From: Thermoplasmatales archaeon E-plasma
Lineage (GTDB): Archaea > Thermoplasmatota > Thermoplasmata > Thermoplasmatales > Thermoplasmataceae
Reading direction: 5' to 3'
DNA length: 64,000 nt
NCBI GenBank assembly: GCA_000496135.1
Contig: KI542674.1
Coordinates: 1 to 64,000, forward strand
Positions 7,670-16,323 of the stretch are shown here, piece by piece; within the stretch, counting starts at the first letter, position 1; each line of letters begins with the position of its first letter. Under the pieces are notes generated by a model. That model was not told the origin of the DNA and ran no database searches. It saw nothing but the letters and a program-made list of their open reading frames with translations. A program made the translations under genes and the position numbers.

Positions 7670-9958
7670 ATGAGTGCAGATACTGAAATATCAGGAAAAG
7701 TAGGTGTTGAGATCCTCCGAAGAGGAAGTATGATTGCAATCGGAGCCTTTTACATATTTATTGGAAATCAACTGTGGGGTCAGGGAGGATATATAAATCT
7801 CATTAGCTTAACTGGTTTATTCATTCTTCTTTTTAGTGCTGCTTTACTTTTCATACTTGCTTTCTATGGATTTTCAAATGAAAAATGGGCAAAAAGGTCA
7901 TTGCTTATTGCAGTTCTTCCTGGAATACTTGCAATGTTTATTTCATTTTCCCAATTCTATCCGACTTTCGGAACTGACGAAATTGCAATTGACAACTATT
8001 CAGCATATCTCTTTTTACATGGGATCAACCCATATATATATCCAAATGTATCAAATTTTTTGAGCTTTTCAGGTCTTCCCGGATCATATGTGACACCTGA
8101 GCTAAATGGAGGGCATATTAATTATATCCAATATCCAGGACTATCTGTCTTGTTGTTTATACCATCAGCACTATTCTCATTTCCCCCTTTTTACATTGTA
8201 TCAGTTTTTTACCTGGCAATGTTTCCTATTACCTATTACTATTTCAGGAAGATAAACAAGCTTGACTTTTTCCCATATGCCGCGCTTATTTTCATGATTA
8301 ACATTAATGCAATTTACTATGCGCTCGGTGGCATTACTGACGCAGTCTGGATTACTTTTTTTGCATTATCATATATATTCAGGAAAAATTACATTATAAG
8401 CGCCATATTTCTTGGTCTTGCCTTTGGTTTTAAACAAACAGTCCTTGTCATAGTTCCATTTTATCTTATTTTCCTTTACAAAGAGGAGTTGAAAAGTTAT
8501 ATAAAGGTTATTAAGTACCTTGTCGCAGGGGGATTAACATTTCTTGTTGTGAATCTACCTTTTATAATAACTGGCCCAATTTCCTGGGCAACATCTGTAC
8601 TTGGCATTGCAACCCAACCTGTTATCGGCAATGGAATTGGTATCTCAATCCTTAGCTTTGCTGGATTTTTCCCGGTGGAAATTTTTGTGTATTATGTATT
8701 GACGCTCATTGCTTTCATGCTTCTGTTTGTATTATATCTAAGGAATTATGAGAAGATGAAATATTCATTTCTGGCTTTCCCGGTTCTAATATTCTTCTTT
8801 TATTACAGATTGTTATTGAACTATGTTATGTATTGGCCATTTATAATGGTTATAGCATTTCCAGACTATTTTGATTCCATAGTAGCCAAGGTATCTGCGA
8901 GGCGAAATGACAGAAGAGAACCGATTATTTTTTTGAAAGAGCTTATTTCTAAGGTCATGAAATTTATTAGAGCCAGATCAACAGGATCGATCGTTCTTGT
9001 TGCCGTTCTCATATCCTCAGGAGTCACATTTTACGGATATGTTGAAGAAACACACAACCCTCTTTCCCTAGATTCGGTAAATAATTTTTCTGACCCTTAT
9101 ATGGTGAATAATTCAATAACGTCAATGAATGTAAAAATAAGTTATTTACCTCAAAGCGGGCAGCCTTCTTCCATACCTGTATACTTTAGAATTTATATGT
9201 ATAATGATATGACAAGTGGTAACGGATTGTTATGGTCCGCTTCAAATAATCAGGTTGGATTTGGTACCTCAAATATAACAATATACCCTGAGGGGCCAGC
9301 AGATTTATTACCTGATAACATTTCCTTCAGACTGATTGCATACTATGGAAATTTCCAGAGTTCTATTGCTGAAAGTGGAAAAGTAGCAGGTTTCTATGGC
9401 TTAAACAACCCTGAATTACTCCTGCCGGTAAATCATTCGGGATGTCTTGTTCCCTATGGATGGAATTATTTCCCCCGGCAGAAAAATGATTATTCCTTTA
9501 CTCCGGGAAATTTAACGTTAGCAATAAGTTCAGAACTTAACAGGGGAAATTACACAAGTTCAATAAACAATCCTGCAATAAATATTTCAAGATTAAGATA
9601 TAATGAAATTATTTATTCCATGGATGCGAAGGTATATATAAACACCAACGAAACTAATATAAATAAACTAGCGATCTCGAATATATCATTCGGAATAAAT
9701 CTAACGTTTGATAATGGGAAAGATTATATGATATTTGAGGAAAATACGACTGGAACAAATTCCCCACAATTGCTTAGTCAGAATGCTATTCTTTTCCCAT
9801 CACTTAATTTGAATTTTACTGAAATATTCAACTATGCTTCAGCCTTACAATGGGATATTCAAAGCTCCCTGACCAATATGAGATTATTTATAAATGAAAA
9901 GAACAACGATATAAATGCATCAGTATCATTTTTTAATATTCGCGAGGTGCATCAATGA
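7670..9958 (+). CDS. GT-C-like multi-pass membrane glycosyltransferase with extracytoplasmic domain (paralogue 1)
   Basis: A 762-aa protein. Residues about 15-450 contain roughly ten or more hydrophobic segments, with an acidic loop motif GTDEIAIDNYSAYLF after an early membrane segment, as in GT-C enzymes that use lipid-linked sugars. After the last membrane segment (about 440-465) comes a roughly 300-residue exported domain rich in N-x-S/T sequons (NNSITSMNVKISY, NISFRLIAYYGN). It is a clear paralogue of the protein at 13026-15347 (TDEIA motif, NPY/DPY, ITDAVWITFFALSYIFRKN versus TTDILWITFLIFAYITRKN). Its stop overlaps the next start in ATGA, so the two are translationally coupled. The likely role is transfer of polyprenyl-phosphate sugars onto surface glycans; this is inferred. 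Confidence 0.72.
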   Translation: MSADTEISGKVGVEILRRGSMIAIGAFYIFIGNQLWGQGGYINLISLTGLFILLFSAALLFILAFYGFSNEKWAKRSLLIAVLPGILAMFISFSQFYPTFGTDEIAIDNYSAYLFLHGINPYIYPNVSNFLSFSGLPGSYVTPELNGGHINYIQYPGLSVLLFIPSALFSFPPFYIVSVFYLAMFPITYYYFRKINKLDFFPYAALIFMININAIYYALGGITDAVWITFFALSYIFRKNYIISAIFLGLAFGFKQTVLVIVPFYLIFLYKEELKSYIKVIKYLVAGGLTFLVVNLPFIITGPISWATSVLGIATQPVIGNGIGISILSFAGFFPVEIFVYYVLTLIAFMLLFVLYLRNYEKMKYSFLAFPVLIFFFYYRLLLNYVMYWPFIMVIAFPDYFDSIVAKVSARRNDRREPIIFLKELISKVMKFIRARSTGSIVLVAVLISSGVTFYGYVEETHNPLSLDSVNNFSDPYMVNNSITSMNVKISYLPQSGQPSSIPVYFRIYMYNDMTSGNGLLWSASNNQVGFGTSNITIYPEGPADLLPDNISFRLIAYYGNFQSSIAESGKVAGFYGLNNPELLLPVNHSGCLVPYGWNYFPRQKNDYSFTPGNLTLAISSELNRGNYTSSINNPAINISRLRYNEIIYSMDAKVYINTNETNINKLAISNISFGINLTFDNGKDYMIFEENTTGTNSPQLLSQNAILFPSLNLNFTEIFNYASALQWDIQSSLTNMRLFINEKNNDINASVSFFNIREVHQ

Positions 9959-11010
9959 CCACCGAATTGTCCATTATAATTCCAACGTACAATGAGAAGG
10001 ATAATATACCCATATTGTTGCACAGAATCGAAGCCCTGGGAATGAACGATGAGATTATCGTAGTAGACGATAACAGCAACGATGGGACAGCTGAGGTCGT
10101 GCAACGGCTATCAAGTAAATATAACAATATTCACCTTATAGAGAGACCTTCAAAGATGGGCATTTCCAGCGCTGTGAAAGATGCATTGGGAATTGCAAGT
10201 GGTAAATACGCACTGGTGATGGATGGAGATTTGCAGCATCCTCCAGAGTTAATACCAAAACTCTTAAGAGAAATAAGAAAGGGAAAGGATATAGTTGTTG
10301 CCTCCAGGTACATGAAAGGAGGAAAGAGTGAGTTTGGTCTCCACAGAAAGATAGTTTCCAAGGTTGCAACCTTCTTTGCCCATATGAGTTTACAGGAAAC
10401 AGAAAAAATTTCAGATCCATTGTCAGGTTTTTTCATTTTCAGGCGCAATCTGATTAAACCGGAAGATATCCAGAGCCAAAGCTATAAGGTCTTGTTGGAG
10501 GTTGTTGTAGCAAGCCATTCCATGAATATATCTGAAATTTCATATCGATTTAACAAAAGAAAGTATGGAAAGAGCAAACTTGGTGGGAAGGAATTCATAA
10601 GATTTATCGCTTTGGTTTTAAAATTGTCAAGATATTCCACTTTGAAATTTCTTGCAGTTGGCCTTACTGGAAGTATAATTCAACTGGGGATACTCGATAT
10701 TCTATATGGAAATTTACATTTAGTTGAATATCTTGCCCTGCCAATTGCAATTGAATCATCTATAATCAGCAATTTCATTTGCAATAATTTCTGGACATAC
10801 AAGAAAAGACTTTCCTCTGGAAGTGCAATGAAGAAATTTTTCCATTATAATATAAGTTCAATGCTGGCGTTTATAATCAACTTCTCAGTAGCTACAATCC
10901 TCACTTTAACCATATTAAGTTCAAATTATCTCATAGCAGATATGGCAGCTATAATAGCTTCATTCGGCGTTAACTTCATGGGAAGCAACACATTTGTATG
11001 GCACCTCTAA
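9955..11010 (+). CDS. Dolichol-phosphate mannose synthase-like GT2 fused to GtrA membrane domain
   Basis: Residues 1-225 are a GT2 catalytic domain of the DPM1 type: LSIIIPTYNEKDN, VVDDNSNDGT, the metal-binding DGDLQHP and DPLSGFFIFRR. Residues about 228-351 form four membrane helices of the GtrA family (STLKFLAVGLTGSIIQLGILD ... NFWTYKKRL ... GSNTFVWHL). The enzyme would load a sugar from a nucleotide donor onto polyprenyl phosphate; GtrA domains are linked to flipping such lipid-linked sugars. It overlaps the GT-C-like gene upstream by 4 bases, which supports a donor-maker/donor-user pair. Its end overlaps the converging DUF2079 gene by 4 bases. The sugar is not readable from sequence. Confidence 0.88.
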   Translation: MTTELSIIIPTYNEKDNIPILLHRIEALGMNDEIIVVDDNSNDGTAEVVQRLSSKYNNIHLIERPSKMGISSAVKDALGIASGKYALVMDGDLQHPPELIPKLLREIRKGKDIVVASRYMKGGKSEFGLHRKIVSKVATFFAHMSLQETEKISDPLSGFFIFRRNLIKPEDIQSQSYKVLLEVVVASHSMNISEISYRFNKRKYGKSKLGGKEFIRFIALVLKLSRYSTLKFLAVGLTGSIIQLGILDILYGNLHLVEYLALPIAIESSIISNFICNNFWTYKKRLSSGSAMKKFFHYNISSMLAFIINFSVATILTLTILSSNYLIADMAAIIASFGVNFMGSNTFVWHL

Positions 11011-12935
11011 TCTGAAACCTGGGTAAGATTTACTGATTGCAGGGTAAATGTACCTGTGAGATTTTCTCCAAAGAGGTCGTACTGAATATTGTTAAAATAG
11101 TAAAGTGAATCCAGTGTTGCACTAAGATTAAGGTAATTCTGTGTGCCACTTACATTGAAAACTTCATTTCCTATACACTGATCAACATGAAGATAATTGG
11201 AAACGGTAAATGCTTGAAGAATCAATTTGCTTCCATTTGAAATACTCAAATTTGAAAAGTGGAATGTTAAGTCAAATTTTCCTGGAGGCATGTTATAGTA
11301 TGGACCATAAATCAAAGTTCCATTTTCATGATTGCTTGAAAATATCTCTCCATTGCTACTCATAACTCCAGTTTTGCCTGGAAATGATCTGAAAGATAAA
11401 TTTTGATCGTATGGTATAAAACTATTGCTAGACTTAACATTAAGTTCATAAAGCGTGATGCCCGCCTTCTCTTCCACAATCCCATAGTCATCATGAGAAA
11501 GGAGAGAATCGATCGTATATAGAGGTGTTGCGTTTTGACCCATTGACGGAAGGATTACTCTGTCAAACCAGGTAGTATAGGGATATGCTAAAATATATTG
11601 TGGAATGAATCCAACGGTCATAATTCCGGGAAGTGTGGATTGGTACCCCTGAACCATGCAAGGCATATTATTCTGGATAAGAATGGATTGATCCCTTGGA
11701 ACAAGTGATATTTCATTATTAAGGTAATTTATATATTTTTGATTTACCGGCGAATATGAGTATTGGTTATCCTTATAAAGTGGATAAATATTTTGTATTT
11801 CGTTCATTAGGGGATTCTTTTGAAATGCAGCATAGGGGCCAATGGATATCCCTGTTATCACAATAATGATCAGTGATATGACAGCTATGAATCTGATAAG
11901 GGAATTTGTTTTCATGGAAATCCATGGCCGTGGGATTCTAACATGGGAAATATGTTTGGAAAGAATAGAAAGTGATGATATAAAACCCAGAAATATCCCT
12001 GGGGCATAAAGCGATGGATATTGAAACCCCTGCTGATAAAAGCCAGGATAATTATTGAATATTGCAAGCATGATACCAGGTATTGCCACCAATAATTCAA
12101 GCGGTGCTATGAACGGTAAAAATAAGAATGGAATGAATGTCCAAACTATGAATTCTATTTTATCAATAACATATCTAACCCCTGTTGAAGAGGCTGGAAA
12201 AAAGTTGGACGTAAAAACATATGTATAGTTAAAGGAGGTTGCCATGTTGACTGCCACGAAAATAAATATTAATAATGCAGAAAAATAAAGAAGTACTCTT
12301 TTGTGATATTTTGTATCAGCAGAATCATTTTTTCTTGCCTGAACGTAAGTAACGAAGATAAAAGCAAAAACTATGAATGGAGACAAGTAATCAGTGAGTG
12401 CAGAAAGAATCAGGAAAATAATGGATAAACGTTTTTTTCCATATTCATGGAACATTACCCCCGTTATGAAAAAGAATGGAAATAATGCCATGAAGTGAAA
12501 ATCAAACCAGAATACTCCCTCTATGGGAAAATACATATTCCACATAATTGCAATAAAAATAGATATGAGAATTGATCTTGTCTTTTTCCATGTAATAAGA
12601 GAGAGGGGGAGAGCAGTAAAAGCGAGAAGTGTATCCTGAAATATGAGAATAATCCACATTTTGGGGTAAATATTATAGAATGGAGCAATTAGAAGATATA
12701 TGAGTTTATTGTATGCTATATTCTTTAACCCTTGAATTGTAAGTGGTAATCCACCGTGAAATACCTGATATAACAATGCTGCATTTACCCCAAGGTCCAT
12801 AGCTGTTAGTTTATATTCGAAGAAACGAATTAGGGAGATTTCTGAGTATATTACTGAAAATATAAGTGATATTATGAACGAAAAAAAGAAAACCTGATAC
12901 TCTTTTTTTGTCCTGAAAATTCTCAATACCTCCAC
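11007..12935 (-). CDS. DUF2079 multi-pass membrane protein
   Basis: A 642-aa membrane protein of the DUF2079 type: the N-terminal helix YQVFFFSFIISLIFSVIYSEI is followed by the family's D-G-N-like motif (TAMDLGVNAALLYQVFHGG) and FWFDFHFMALFPFFFI. There are about ten hydrophobic segments in residues 1-385, then an exported C-terminal domain (about 390-642) with several N-x-S/T sequons. DUF2079 proteins are GT-C-like; the catalytic role is unproven. The GTG start is the first in-frame start, and the gene diverges from paralogue 2 across a 90-base promoter region. Its place between the two GT-C-like paralogues and beside the DPM/GtrA fusion suggests a joint lipid-linked glycan pathway. Confidence 0.75.
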   Translation of the reverse strand: MEVLRIFRTKKEYQVFFFSFIISLIFSVIYSEISLIRFFEYKLTAMDLGVNAALLYQVFHGGLPLTIQGLKNIAYNKLIYLLIAPFYNIYPKMWIILIFQDTLLAFTALPLSLITWKKTRSILISIFIAIMWNMYFPIEGVFWFDFHFMALFPFFFITGVMFHEYGKKRLSIIFLILSALTDYLSPFIVFAFIFVTYVQARKNDSADTKYHKRVLLYFSALLIFIFVAVNMATSFNYTYVFTSNFFPASSTGVRYVIDKIEFIVWTFIPFLFLPFIAPLELLVAIPGIMLAIFNNYPGFYQQGFQYPSLYAPGIFLGFISSLSILSKHISHVRIPRPWISMKTNSLIRFIAVISLIIIVITGISIGPYAAFQKNPLMNEIQNIYPLYKDNQYSYSPVNQKYINYLNNEISLVPRDQSILIQNNMPCMVQGYQSTLPGIMTVGFIPQYILAYPYTTWFDRVILPSMGQNATPLYTIDSLLSHDDYGIVEEKAGITLYELNVKSSNSFIPYDQNLSFRSFPGKTGVMSSNGEIFSSNHENGTLIYGPYYNMPPGKFDLTFHFSNLSISNGSKLILQAFTVSNYLHVDQCIGNEVFNVSGTQNYLNLSATLDSLYYFNNIQYDLFGENLTGTFTLQSVNLTQVSD

Positions 12936-13025
12936 TTATACTTTAAGCCATTGCTCATATAATTCTTTTAGTCTTATGATTTGAAAATGAAATAGATTTT
13001 AAAGTAAATTGCCATTTCCAATTTA

Positions 13026-15347
13026 TTGGAAGCTGAACAGGAACTAACTGAAATAGAAGAGAAAAAGAAGGAAGAATTCAGAAGATTCAAGTTTATAGTA
13101 TTCGGTATTCTTTTTGTCACCTATCCATTTCAGGTATTCCCGTTCATAAGTTATCTGAATATTCCAGCCATAATAGGATTCTGGGTCTCCATTATTATTG
13201 GAGGAATATTGCTCATTTATGTGTTTATACCGAAGTTGAAGATTCCACTTATTGAAAAACTTCCTTATATCGGGCTTATCATAGTTATATTCGAGCTCTT
13301 TCTCGTAGTAATTAGCGTGTTTCCCAATGCCATGACAGACGAAATTGCCGTTTCAACATATGCTGCGAAACTGTTTCTTGAAGGGAAAGACCCATACAGC
13401 AACGCAAATATGGCGCCCGTATTCAATTCATTTTTCAGGCCTGCAGGTTATACTCCAACACTTTTTGGCGGGGTAATGAATACCCTGATATACCCGGGAA
13501 TGTCTGTTATTGCCTTTATACCTGTGGTTGTATTGAATCTGCCCAACTATTCAATGCTCCTTGTCTTTTCAATGGTCGCCTTTGCAGGAGTATTTTACGA
13601 GTATTACAAAAAGAAGATCGTGGATCTGGTACCTTTTCTTGCAGTGATGATTGCCATAGCAGCAGAGATATTTGGATTTTCCATGGCAGGAACGACCGAT
13701 ATCCTATGGATCACATTCCTAATTTTTGCATATATTACAAGAAAGAATCCCTGGCTTTCAGGCATATTCTTTGGTTTAAGTTTATCATCAAAGCAGACCC
13801 CCATTGTAATTCTCCCCTTCTTCCTTTATTTTCTATACAAGGAAAATAAGTCAAAACATATTTCTGTACCGGAATTCCTTATTGGAGCCTTTGCATCATT
13901 TTTTGCAACAAATATACCGTTCTTTATAATGAGTCCAAAGGATTGGCTGAGGAATGTGCTCATTGCAGCGTATCAACCTGTAATAGGCGTTGGCATAGGA
14001 TTCTCGGAACCATCTTTTCTAGGTGTGATAAATATTCCAAGCATTTTCTTCACAACGATGTTTGTGGCCGTGGCAATGTTATTCTTTATTGCATATGTAA
14101 GGTACTTTGACCTGTTGAAGTATGCTTTCTTTGCGTTCCCCATGATTATCTTCATGTTCAACTATCGTGTATTCATCAACTACATTGTTGACTGGACATT
14201 CCTCATATTTCTCATATATCCTGAATACCACGATATGTTCAATAAGAGTATGTACATGAGAAAGGAAATCCACATAGATGTTGTTGCAACACTGAAGGAT
14301 TACAAGAATTTCGTTAAGAAAACATTCTCAAAACACTATGCCATAGCCATAGCTCTAATAGTTGTTTTTGGTCTAGGCACCGGGGGAGCATATGCCCTCT
14401 CCTATGAGAATTCCACATATACCACTTTCCATATCAACTCCATATCGAATATGTCAGATCCCATAGGTATTCCTGGCTATGTTACGGAAATGTCCATGAA
14501 CATATCTTATACTCCACTTTCAAACCCGGGAAACCATACAGCGGTCTACTTCAGAATATTTCCACAGAATCCAGTAGGAGGAAGGTTTAATGGCCTTCTC
14601 TGGAGCACCAATTCAACTCTCTCATACGGATATAACCATATTATAATCAAACCTTCAAGATTCGTTGACTTTCTGCCGCAGAATACTTCATTCAGAATAG
14701 AGGCATATTATGGTTCAGAAACCGGATTTTTTAATGACAGGTCAGGATTTGTTTCAACGGATGGAGAAGCAATGCAGAACTGGATGATGAGCTATCCAAC
14801 GTATGAATCACAGGAACCGTTTCCTGGATGGAATGCAATGTATCATGGAGTTAAAACAGGATTCTATAACTATTCCGGAACAGATGGAATTACACTTTCA
14901 GTTAACACCATAACAAATGGGTCTTTTTCATATTACGGTATTGAAACTCCGCTTAATTTTTCCATGCTTGTCAGGAATAACTATTCCATGTCGTATTATC
15001 AAAGTTCATCGTCTATCTTTAATTCAACCAAAAATATGTCATACGCCACAAGCTTCTCGGGTATCCTTATTTCACTGAATTCAGGTTCTGAGAATATCTG
15101 GGTCACTACTGATAAGAGTTATAACACTGACAACATGACAGTGATACCAACCAATAGCCTGCAGAATATTACCATAATTGACAATAAGATGGTATTTAAT
15201 TATGAGCAAATCAACGATATTCTGCAGAACTATACAGGAATGAATTTCGGAGCATCTGTTGGAACCATTTCGTTCATAGTTGGTAGTGGTTATTCCGGAG
15301 TGCATGTTGATTCAACGTTTTCATCCATTAAATTATTTATCGGATAA
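13026..15347 (+). CDS. GT-C-like multi-pass membrane glycosyltransferase with extracytoplasmic domain (paralogue 2)
   Basis: A 773-aa paralogue of the 7670-9958 protein, with the same order: a charged cytoplasmic N-terminus, about ten membrane segments, an acidic MTDEIAVSTYAAKLF motif at the first external loop, then (from about residue 455) an exported sequon-rich domain (SNMSDPIGIPGYVTEMSMNISY ... SFRIEAYYGSE). The start is TTG at 13026; a TTTTAAAG box about 25-30 bases before it supports a leaderless start there. By inference it uses a polyprenyl-phosphate sugar. The two copies have diverged most in the exported domain, so they may recognise different acceptors. Confidence 0.72.
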   Translation: MEAEQELTEIEEKKKEEFRRFKFIVFGILFVTYPFQVFPFISYLNIPAIIGFWVSIIIGGILLIYVFIPKLKIPLIEKLPYIGLIIVIFELFLVVISVFPNAMTDEIAVSTYAAKLFLEGKDPYSNANMAPVFNSFFRPAGYTPTLFGGVMNTLIYPGMSVIAFIPVVVLNLPNYSMLLVFSMVAFAGVFYEYYKKKIVDLVPFLAVMIAIAAEIFGFSMAGTTDILWITFLIFAYITRKNPWLSGIFFGLSLSSKQTPIVILPFFLYFLYKENKSKHISVPEFLIGAFASFFATNIPFFIMSPKDWLRNVLIAAYQPVIGVGIGFSEPSFLGVINIPSIFFTTMFVAVAMLFFIAYVRYFDLLKYAFFAFPMIIFMFNYRVFINYIVDWTFLIFLIYPEYHDMFNKSMYMRKEIHIDVVATLKDYKNFVKKTFSKHYAIAIALIVVFGLGTGGAYALSYENSTYTTFHINSISNMSDPIGIPGYVTEMSMNISYTPLSNPGNHTAVYFRIFPQNPVGGRFNGLLWSTNSTLSYGYNHIIIKPSRFVDFLPQNTSFRIEAYYGSETGFFNDRSGFVSTDGEAMQNWMMSYPTYESQEPFPGWNAMYHGVKTGFYNYSGTDGITLSVNTITNGSFSYYGIETPLNFSMLVRNNYSMSYYQSSSSIFNSTKNMSYATSFSGILISLNSGSENIWVTTDKSYNTDNMTVIPTNSLQNITIIDNKMVFNYEQINDILQNYTGMNFGASVGTISFIVGSGYSGVHVDSTFSSIKLFIG

Positions 15348-15383
15348 AACAAACGCCTGATGGTAATCAGTTTACCTGCTCTT

Positions 15384-16295
15384 TCAATGAAATACCTTCA
15401 ATGGCAAATATGCCGAGACAACAAAATTTGGTTCATCCACGATCTCGGAAATAACCAGATCCATTGATACGCTTGAAAGAATATAAGCTTCCTCCTCCGT
15501 ATAACCCTTTGAAACAATGAAATCTATTACGGAAAGGGTAGCTTCCCTTGATGATTCATATAGATTTTCGCCAATTCCGGTTGCGACAAAACACATTCCC
15601 CTTTCCTTTCTCTGGCCAATCATGGCTGGAGACCTGATCTTCATATCTTCAACTATATCGATCTTGCAGAGTACCTCAGCGGAAGTTTCAATGCCCGTAC
15701 CACAGACTTCCCCATCACCCTGAGAGGCATGTGGATCTGCAAAGGAAATCATTCCTCCGCTCCTCAATACTGGCAAATAAACTCTCGTTCCTGCATGATT
15801 TATCCTGCTGTCCATATTGCCTCCAAAGGCCTGCGGCGGTATCATGCCGTATTCACCCTTTGTTGGCGAAACCCCGATGACTCCAATCATTGGCTCCAGA
15901 GGTATTTCTATTCCGTCAAGGAAATTTACGGGTCTGCATACCCCATCCTCAATATCCCAGAATACAAGTTTCTGTTTGTATCGACCCTTCAGAAGACCTA
16001 AATCGTCAATGATGGCACTCCATCCCCATGACCCTGTTTTAATATCCTCAATATGAACCTCAAGGACATGTCCCTTCATTGCACCATCCACTTCTATTGG
16101 CCCAAGGGCACCATCAAGATGTGAATTATCAATGCCTGCTAAATCTTCTGTTTTCATTCCGTACTTAATCTGATTGGTGGAAGCATCAGGTATCTTCAGG
16201 CGTAATTCGGTGTCCGGTTCAACTTTTCCTATTGGCCTGTTTTCAGGGGTCCATGAGAAATGTACATTTCTTAGCTTAAATCCATCGAAATTCAA
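15384..16295 (-). CDS. Acetamidase/formamidase family amidohydrolase
   Basis: A 303-aa protein of the FmdA/AmdA family, which hydrolyses short-chain amides such as formamide or acetamide to the acid and ammonia. Diagnostic segments are HFSWTPENRPI near the N-terminus, GPIEVDGAMKGHVLEVHIEDIKTGSWGW, GVIGVSPTKGEYGMIPPQAFGGNMD and SFADPHASQGDGEVCGTGIE, which contain the Asp/His metal and active-site residues. The length is normal for the short prokaryotic form. It stands alone, converging with the upstream membrane gene and preceded by a large surface-protein gene on the same strand. A role in nitrogen scavenging is inferred. Confidence 0.9.
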   Translation of the reverse strand: MNFDGFKLRNVHFSWTPENRPIGKVEPDTELRLKIPDASTNQIKYGMKTEDLAGIDNSHLDGALGPIEVDGAMKGHVLEVHIEDIKTGSWGWSAIIDDLGLLKGRYKQKLVFWDIEDGVCRPVNFLDGIEIPLEPMIGVIGVSPTKGEYGMIPPQAFGGNMDSRINHAGTRVYLPVLRSGGMISFADPHASQGDGEVCGTGIETSAEVLCKIDIVEDMKIRSPAMIGQRKERGMCFVATGIGENLYESSREATLSVIDFIVSKGYTEEEAYILSSVSMDLVISEIVDEPNFVVSAYLPLKVFH

Positions 16296-16323
16296 CTGTC
16301 AAAAGTATAACAGAGCAATATTA

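Noticed and set aside
15517-16056. Plus-strand frames of 68-90 codons inside the acetamidase region
   Set aside because: They lie opposite a clear acetamidase/formamidase gene and are explained by its codon structure.
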